In this document: piece by piece, positions 59,565-64,000 of the stretch | How positions within the stretch are numbered: position 1 is the stretch's first letter | Layout: the number at the start of each line of letters is the position of its first letter | DNA from: JALYGJ01 sp036558545 | GTDB taxonomy: Bacteria > Chloroflexota > Limnocylindria > Limnocylindrales > CSP1-4 | Length of the DNA: 64,000 nt | Direction: 5' to 3' | Assembly: GCA_036558545.1 (NCBI GenBank) | Contig: DATBFJ010000028.1 | Location: forward strand, 11,003-75,002 | Translations under genes and position numbers: made by a program | Notes under the pieces: generated by a model | Database searches by the model: none | What the model was told of the DNA's origin: nothing | Seen by the model: only the letters and a program-made list of their open reading frames with translations

Positions 59565-61010
59565 CTATGGGTTCGGTTCGGCGATCACCATCAGGCGCAG
59601 CTCGGTCATGTCCTCGATCGACCAGCGCAGTCCTTCGCGCCCGAGCCCGGAGTCCTTCACGCCGCCATAGGGCATGTGGTCGACGCGGTAGGTCGGCACG
59701 TCGTTCACGATCACGCCGCCGACCTCGAGCTCGTTGAACGCCTTCCACGAGTGGGCCAGGTCGTTCGTGAAGATGCCCGTCTGGAGGCCGTAGAACGAGT
59801 CGTTGACCTGCTTGATCGCCTCATCGATGTCGTCGAACGGAAATGCCACGACGAGCGGGGCGAAGGCCTCATTGCTGCACACCTGGGCGCTTGCCGGAGT
59901 GTCGACCAGCACAGTCGGCGGGAACAGCGCGCCTTCCGCCCGACCACCGAGCAGCACCTTGCCGCCAAGCTCCTCCGCCTCCTTGACCCAACGCTCGGTT
60001 CGCTGAGCAGCCTGGACATCGACCATGGGACCCATCTGGGTCTCGGGATCGAGCGGGTCGCCCACTTTCAGGGCCCTGGCACCTTCGATGAAGCGGCGCA
60101 AAAATTCGTCGTTGACGCTGCGATGGATGAACATCCGCTGAACGCTGATGCAGACTTGGCCTGCGTAGCCAAAAGCACCCGCGAGGCAGCGCTTGACTGC
60201 CCAATCGAGCTCGGCGCTCGCATCGACGATGACGCCCGCGTTTCCTCCCAGCTCGAGAACCACCCTCTTCTTGCCGGCGCGCTCCTTCATACGCCAACCG
60301 ACTGAAGGCGAGCCGGTGAAGGTCAGCAGCTTGAAGCGATCGTCCTCGACCATCCGATCACCCAGGGCGCGGGTCATCGGCAGGATGCTGACGGCACCTT
60401 CGGGCACGCCCGATCGCTCGATGATCTCGGCCACGGTGAGCATCGTCAGCGGGTCCTTGGACGGTGGCTTGAGCACGATCGAGCAACCCGCTGCGATCGC
60501 CGGGGCGATCTTGTGCGCCGCCAGGTTGAGCGGAAAGTTGAACGGACTTATTGCCGCTACTGGCCCAACCGGGAAGCGCCGGGTGATGCCGATCCGTCCC
60601 TTGCTGGCGGCGTTGATATCGAGCGGGATCGTTTCGCCGGTCATCCGCTCGGCTTCTTCGGCGCCGAGTCGAAAGGTGAGCGCCGCGCGATCGACCTCGA
60701 CCAGGGCGTCGCGGATTGGCTTGCCCGACTCGAGCGTCATCGTCCGCGAAATCTCCTCGCGGCGCTCCTTGATGCCGCTGCTGATCGCCCGCAGAATCGC
60801 GCCGCGCTCGTACGCCGGCATGCGCCGCGTGACTTCAAACGCGCGAACTGCCGCTTGGACCGCTTCCTCGTACTGCTCGTCCGTGGCGTTGTACGTCGCT
60901 CCGGCGAGCTCGCCGCTGCGTGCAGGGTTAGCAACCTCGAGCGCGTCGGGTGATTCGACCCACCGGCCGGCGAGGAAGATCGGATGCGGCTTTACCGCGG
61001 CGAGCGTCAT
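59565..61010 (-). CDS. NAD(P)-dependent aldehyde dehydrogenase
   Basis: 481 residues of the ALDH superfamily: AISPFNFPLNLAAHKIAPAI, TFTGSPSVGW, catalytic Glu in VLELGGNAGVIV and Cys in YAGQVCISVQR, and the end YGGVKDSGLGREG. The Cys context GQVCISVQR with NAGVIV resembles lactaldehyde, succinate-semialdehyde and phosphonoacetaldehyde-type enzymes or non-phosphorylating GapN; the substrate cannot be settled. Start ATG at 61010. It follows the lipoprotein gene in the same direction with a 23-base gap. Confidence 0.88.
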   Translation of the reverse strand: MTLAAVKPHPIFLAGRWVESPDALEVANPARSGELAGATYNATDEQYEEAVQAAVRAFEVTRRMPAYERGAILRAISSGIKERREEISRTMTLESGKPIRDALVEVDRAALTFRLGAEEAERMTGETIPLDINAASKGRIGITRRFPVGPVAAISPFNFPLNLAAHKIAPAIAAGCSIVLKPPSKDPLTMLTVAEIIERSGVPEGAVSILPMTRALGDRMVEDDRFKLLTFTGSPSVGWRMKERAGKKRVVLELGGNAGVIVDASAELDWAVKRCLAGAFGYAGQVCISVQRMFIHRSVNDEFLRRFIEGARALKVGDPLDPETQMGPMVDVQAAQRTERWVKEAEELGGKVLLGGRAEGALFPPTVLVDTPASAQVCSNEAFAPLVVAFPFDDIDEAIKQVNDSFYGLQTGIFTNDLAHSWKAFNELEVGGVIVNDVPTYRVDHMPYGGVKDSGLGREGLRWSIEDMTELRLMVIAEPNP

Positions 61011-61033
61011 GGCAGGCCGATATTAGCCCTGAG

Positions 61034-61813
61034 CTAGCTGCTGCGAACCTCGAGCTCCAGCTGCTGGCCCGTCGCCGAAATCTGCTCGAATTGGGCCGTA
61101 ACGTTTGGCGCGAATTCGCCCTGGTTACGTACGCGAACGAGCAGATCTGTTGCGGGCTGCCCCGGCTCCTGGTACGAGGCAGTGACGACGTAGCGACCGA
61201 CCGCGACGTCGTCAATTTGATCTCCCGTGGCGGTGACTACGGCCCCTGTCGAGCCATCAACCAGTGGCCCGTCCGGCGTGAGCGTCAGCTGTACATACTG
61301 CGGGTCGATCGGAATACTGCCGCCAAAATCCATGTAGGCGTAGACAGTTCCGCCATAGCTGGCATCGCCCTCCGGAGTGGGTCCGGTGAGGCGCCAGACG
61401 AAGTCGCGAACTCCGCCGTCCGTCCCAACAAACGGGCTGTCATCAACCGGATCGAGATCGAATGCATAGGCGACCCCATTCCAGGTCGTGGTGTACGACG
61501 CGTTCATGTGCCATGAGCTCTGAGGCGGGTCGAGCGCAATCCGATAATTGCCGTTGGCGTCCGCAAAGCCGTTGAGCGAGTAGTCATCCGACAACTGCCA
61601 GTCGGCATTTACGACGGCGCCCGGTAGCGGCCTGCCCGTGGAGTCGGTTACGCGGCCTTTCGCTATCAACGACTCGGGGTGCTCATCGCCGACAGCCGCG
61701 GTGGGCACGTGTGCGCTTGCGTCGGGTACACCCGTCGTGGGCCCGACGGCGGTGCCGCCGCAGGCGGCCACGAGGCATGCAATCAGAGCCAAGGCAAAGA
61801 AAGATCGCTTCAT
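61034..61813 (-). CDS. Lipoprotein with carboxypeptidase-regulatory-like domain
   Basis: 259 residues. Signal peptide MKRSFFALALIACLVAACGG with a proper lipobox LVAAC, then a spacer, a beta-sandwich starting at about residue 50 (KGRVTDSTGRPLPGAVVNA, GNYRIALD: CarboxypepD_reg-like pattern), and a second beta-rich region to the end. It should be anchored on the outside of the membrane. Function unknown. GGGGAG 1-4 bases before ATG. Confidence 0.82.
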   Translation of the reverse strand: MKRSFFALALIACLVAACGGTAVGPTTGVPDASAHVPTAAVGDEHPESLIAKGRVTDSTGRPLPGAVVNADWQLSDDYSLNGFADANGNYRIALDPPQSSWHMNASYTTTWNGVAYAFDLDPVDDSPFVGTDGGVRDFVWRLTGPTPEGDASYGGTVYAYMDFGGSIPIDPQYVQLTLTPDGPLVDGSTGAVVTATGDQIDDVAVGRYVVTASYQEPGQPATDLLVRVRNQGEFAPNVTAQFEQISATGQQLELEVRSS

Positions 61814-61912
61814 CTCCCCCCACGAATTGCGGTGTGCGGTCGCGCAGAAGGTTAGCCAGAAACGCGATGTTGGGGTCTCGACGCTCGCGGACCTTTCGTT
61901 AGTCTTCCGTGC

Positions 61913-62731
61913 ATGAGCGACGTCTCCAAGTTGCGCGACCTGCTGCGCGTCAAATCAGGCACGAACTTCAGCCTCGCCAATCTCGATCCAGACGCGACCC
62001 ACGGCTTCAGCAAGGGTGCCGCGATCCGGGAGACCGCCGCTCTCGACACGCGGCTGTTCGACTTGCAGGACAAGCTCTGGGCGGAAGCGAAGCGCTCAGT
62101 CCTCGTCGTGTTGCAGGGCATTGATGCATCCGGGAAGGACGGCACAATCCGCCGGGTCATGACAGCGTTCAACCCGCAGGGCTGCAACGTCGCGGCTTTC
62201 AAAGTGCCGACCGCGGAGGAAGCCGCCCACGACTTCCTGTGGCGGATACACAAGCGCACCCCCGGGAAAGGCGAGATCGCGATCTTCAATCGCTCGCACT
62301 ACGAGCAAGTTCTCGTCGTCCGCGTTCACAGCCTCGAGGCGCGCAGCGTCTGGTCGAAGCACTACGACCAGATCAACGAGTTCGAGGCGCTGTTGGCAGA
62401 TAGCGGAACGACGATCGTCAAGTTCTTCCTGCACATCAGCAAGGACGAGCAGCGCAAGCGCTTCCAGGAACGCTACGACATGCCGCGCAAGCGCTGGAAG
62501 TTCTCGATGGGCGACCTCGAGGAACGCAAGCTGTGGGACAAGTACATGGCCGCTTACGAGGATGCGCTGGCACGGTGCTCGACGGACAAGGCGCCGTGGT
62601 ACGTCATTCCGGCCAACCGCAACTGGATGCGCAACCTGTCGGTAGCGTCAATCCTCGCCGAGACCATTGCGGACCTCAAGCCGGCCTATCCGCCAGAGCC
62701 GACGCTGCCCAAGAACCTCGTTATCGAGTAG
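61913..62731 (+). CDS. ppk2: Polyphosphate kinase 2 (PPK2) family protein
   Basis: 272 residues, single PPK2 domain. Walker A GIDASGKDGTIRRV, the lid region AFKVPTAEEAAHDFLWRIHK, Walker B-like GEIAIFNRSHYEQVLVVRV, and RYDMPRKRWKFSMGDLEERKLWDKY. Transfers phosphate between polyphosphate and nucleoside mono- or diphosphates; the class (AMP- or ADP-using) cannot be told safely. Divergent from the lipoprotein gene. Its end overlaps the convergent DinB gene by 11 bases. Confidence 0.9.
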   Translation: MSDVSKLRDLLRVKSGTNFSLANLDPDATHGFSKGAAIRETAALDTRLFDLQDKLWAEAKRSVLVVLQGIDASGKDGTIRRVMTAFNPQGCNVAAFKVPTAEEAAHDFLWRIHKRTPGKGEIAIFNRSHYEQVLVVRVHSLEARSVWSKHYDQINEFEALLADSGTTIVKFFLHISKDEQRKRFQERYDMPRKRWKFSMGDLEERKLWDKYMAAYEDALARCSTDKAPWYVIPANRNWMRNLSVASILAETIADLKPAYPPEPTLPKNLVIE

Positions 62732-63206
62732 CGGTGGCCTTCGCCTGGGCCTCGGACAGATCCCACATGTCCAAATCGCCGGGCGAGTGACCGATCTCTG
62801 TCAAAAGTGCAGCCGCTTCCGAGCGGTGCTGAGTGCCGTGATTGGTCACATGCAAAATCATTTGCCAGATCGGCACGCCTTCGTCGACATGGTCGAGCAG
62901 ATCCTGGTCAATCGTCGGGAGCCACCCATCAAGCACCTCCCATTCTTTGCGCCAGCGTCGTCGCAGCTCGTCAACGCTGAGCAGCGGCTCGCGTTCCGGC
63001 CGCGACGTCTCGCCTGTCTGCATGAATGCCTCGCGCCACCGTTGAGCGGCGCCTAACTGATGAACCAGGATGGCTCCGAGCCGGCGCTCGCCGACCGGTG
63101 ACGAGTTAGACCACACGTCATTGCTGACCCCGTCGAGCACGTTCAGGACGCGTTGCGTCGCCCACTTGTCGTACGCATATAGGAAGCGGACGTCGTCGGG
63201 GGTCAT
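62721..63206 (-). CDS. DinB-family protein
   Basis: 161-residue four-helix DinB protein with three His metal-ligand candidates: LVHQLGAAQRW after residue 45, and HVTNHGTQHRSEA near 115-125 (HxxxH). It is the compact YfiT/DinB form, unlike the longer one at 9770. Often damage- or stress-linked metal proteins with thiol-transferase activity; exact reaction unknown. Two bases separate it from the DUF853 gene upstream. Confidence 0.87.
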   Translation of the reverse strand: MTPDDVRFLYAYDKWATQRVLNVLDGVSNDVWSNSSPVGERRLGAILVHQLGAAQRWREAFMQTGETSRPEREPLLSVDELRRRWRKEWEVLDGWLPTIDQDLLDHVDEGVPIWQMILHVTNHGTQHRSEAAALLTEIGHSPGDLDMWDLSEAQAKATATR

Positions 63207-63208
63207 TG

Positions 63209-64000
63209 CTACTTCTTGCCTCCACCAAAGAGTGTTCCGAAAACGCCGCGGATGACGTCCTGGCCAAGGCGCGACGTCGCAATGTGCTCTCCTGCCCGGA
63301 TGGTGCTGTTGATGGTCCGCTGTCGCTCGCGCTCGGCGCGCTCCTGCTCGGCCTTGAGCCTCTTCTGCGCCGCGGCCTCCTCTCGTGCTTCGCGCTGCTG
63401 TTCCTTCAGCTGCTCCTTCGCCTGCCGAGCCGCTTCCTGCTGCAAGCGCCTGATCTCTGCCGGCGTCATCGTCACCTGGCCGGCTGGTGCGCCCGGCGTG
63501 GCCACGGTGCCTGGCATCACTCCGGGCTGCGCAGCGGCCTGCGCTTGAGCCGCGGCCTGTGCAGCAGTGGCGGCAGCGTCGATGCGGCCCCTGATGATCT
63601 CGTAAGCACTCTCCCGATCAACGGTCGTGCCGTATTTCGCTTGCAGTGGGCTCGCGGCGACGAGGCTCGCGAATTGGTCGTCACTGATCGGCGACATCGA
63701 CGAGTCCGGGGCAACGAGCCTCGTCGCAGCGAGCGGCGTCGGCACGCCTTTGGGTGACAGCACGGTGACAGCCGCCTCGCCGATGCCCAGCGACGTGAGC
63801 AGCTTTTCGACGTCATAGAAGTCCGTCATCGGGAAGGTGCGCGCGGTCTTCTTGAGGTTGTCCGCGTCTTCGGGCGTGAAGGCGCGCAGCGCGTGCTGGA
63901 CGCGATTGCCGAGCTGAGCAAGCACCGATGACGGCACGTCCGTGGGTGCCTGGGTGACGAAGTAGACACCAACGCCCTTCGACCGGATCAGTCGCGCAGT
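63209..64000 (-). CDS. HerA-like helicase/ATPase (DUF853), C-terminal part
   Basis: The frame enters from beyond 64000, so this is the last ~263 codons; the GTG at 63937 is internal. KGVGVYFVTQAPTDVPSSVL and LAQLGNRVQHALRAFTPEDAD match the conserved C-terminal part of DUF853/HerA-type NTPases. Then comes a low-complexity Ala/Gln-rich linker, a charged coiled coil (LQQEAARQAKEQLKEQQ and onward) and a Gly-rich end GTLFGGGKK. The P-loop is outside the window. Family members are hexameric DNA-pumping ATPases. Confidence 0.85.
   Translation of the reverse strand, partial: TARLIRSKGVGVYFVTQAPTDVPSSVLAQLGNRVQHALRAFTPEDADNLKKTARTFPMTDFYDVEKLLTSLGIGEAAVTVLSPKGVPTPLAATRLVAPDSSMSPISDDQFASLVAASPLQAKYGTTVDRESAYEIIRGRIDAAATAAQAAAQAQAAAQPGVMPGTVATPGAPAGQVTMTPAEIRRLQQEAARQAKEQLKEQQREAREEAAAQKRLKAEQERAERERQRTINSTIRAGEHIATSRLGQDVIRGVFGTLFGGGKK

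Overview
The window is 64 kb of GC-rich bacterial chromosome that is almost wall-to-wall protein coding. I saw no rRNA, tRNA, CRISPR array, insertion sequence, prophage or plasmid gene. The gene set (rho, obgE-nadD-rsfS, F420-type LLM oxidoreductase, OpcA with Zwf, LytR-CpsA-Psr protein, adenylate-cyclase/AAA/TPR and LuxR/AAA giant regulators, Pro/Ser/Thr-rich linkers on exported proteins) suggests an uncultured Chloroflexota lineage, perhaps Limnocylindria-like, or a related terrabacterial group. That placement is inference from gene content only.

Layout. 1-6.4 kb: housekeeping block with the end of an HD-type protein and holA on +, meeting zinc-finger gene, rsfS, nadD, obgE, a dienelactone hydrolase and rho on -. 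6.5-13.6 kb: Ser/Thr kinase, transaldolase, GNAT enzyme, DinB protein, pyrG and a beta-propeller lipoprotein. 13.9-22 kb: a 929-residue LuxR regulator, LysM protein, HAD phosphatase, small membrane protein, an LCP cell-wall protein with an unknown partner, and a secreted unknown protein. 22-24 kb: pseudouridine catabolism (psuK-psuG). 24-32.5 kb: a tightly packed sugar-phosphate operon tkt-pgi-gnd-zwf-opcA-pgl, which holds the whole oxidative pentose phosphate pathway. 32.5-39.3 kb: a membrane Rieske protein, a DMT transporter, a YhaO/YhaN-like nuclease-ATPase pair and a zinc-ribbon protein. 39.4-48.3 kb: P5C dehydrogenase, an ArsR-double SRPBCC operon, CapA-like protein, class III aminotransferase, exported subtilase and a two-subunit CoA-transferase. 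48.3-64 kb: DppA-like peptidase, a MoaD-MoaE fusion, LLM oxidoreductase, RidA, a 1086-residue cyclase/AAA regulator, Kef-type antiporter, GGDEF-EAL protein, aldehyde dehydrogenase, lipoprotein, PPK2, DinB protein and the end of a HerA-like (DUF853) ATPase.

Recurring themes. (1) Genes are packed with ATGA/GTGA/TTGA overlaps, and three convergent pairs share one CTAG so that their stop codons overlap. (2) Four genes (DinB at 9770, HAD at 17417, DMT transporter at 33572, subtilase at 45147) have clear coding sequence upstream of the first ATG/GTG/TTG. In three of them a CTG or ACG codon sits at good distance from a Shine-Dalgarno sequence, which suggests near-cognate start codons or lost canonical starts. 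(3) Several genes look almost leaderless (arsR, psuK). The most unusual DNA signal outside genes is a five-run G-quadruplex motif next to a perfect 14-bp hairpin between the kinase and transaldolase genes.
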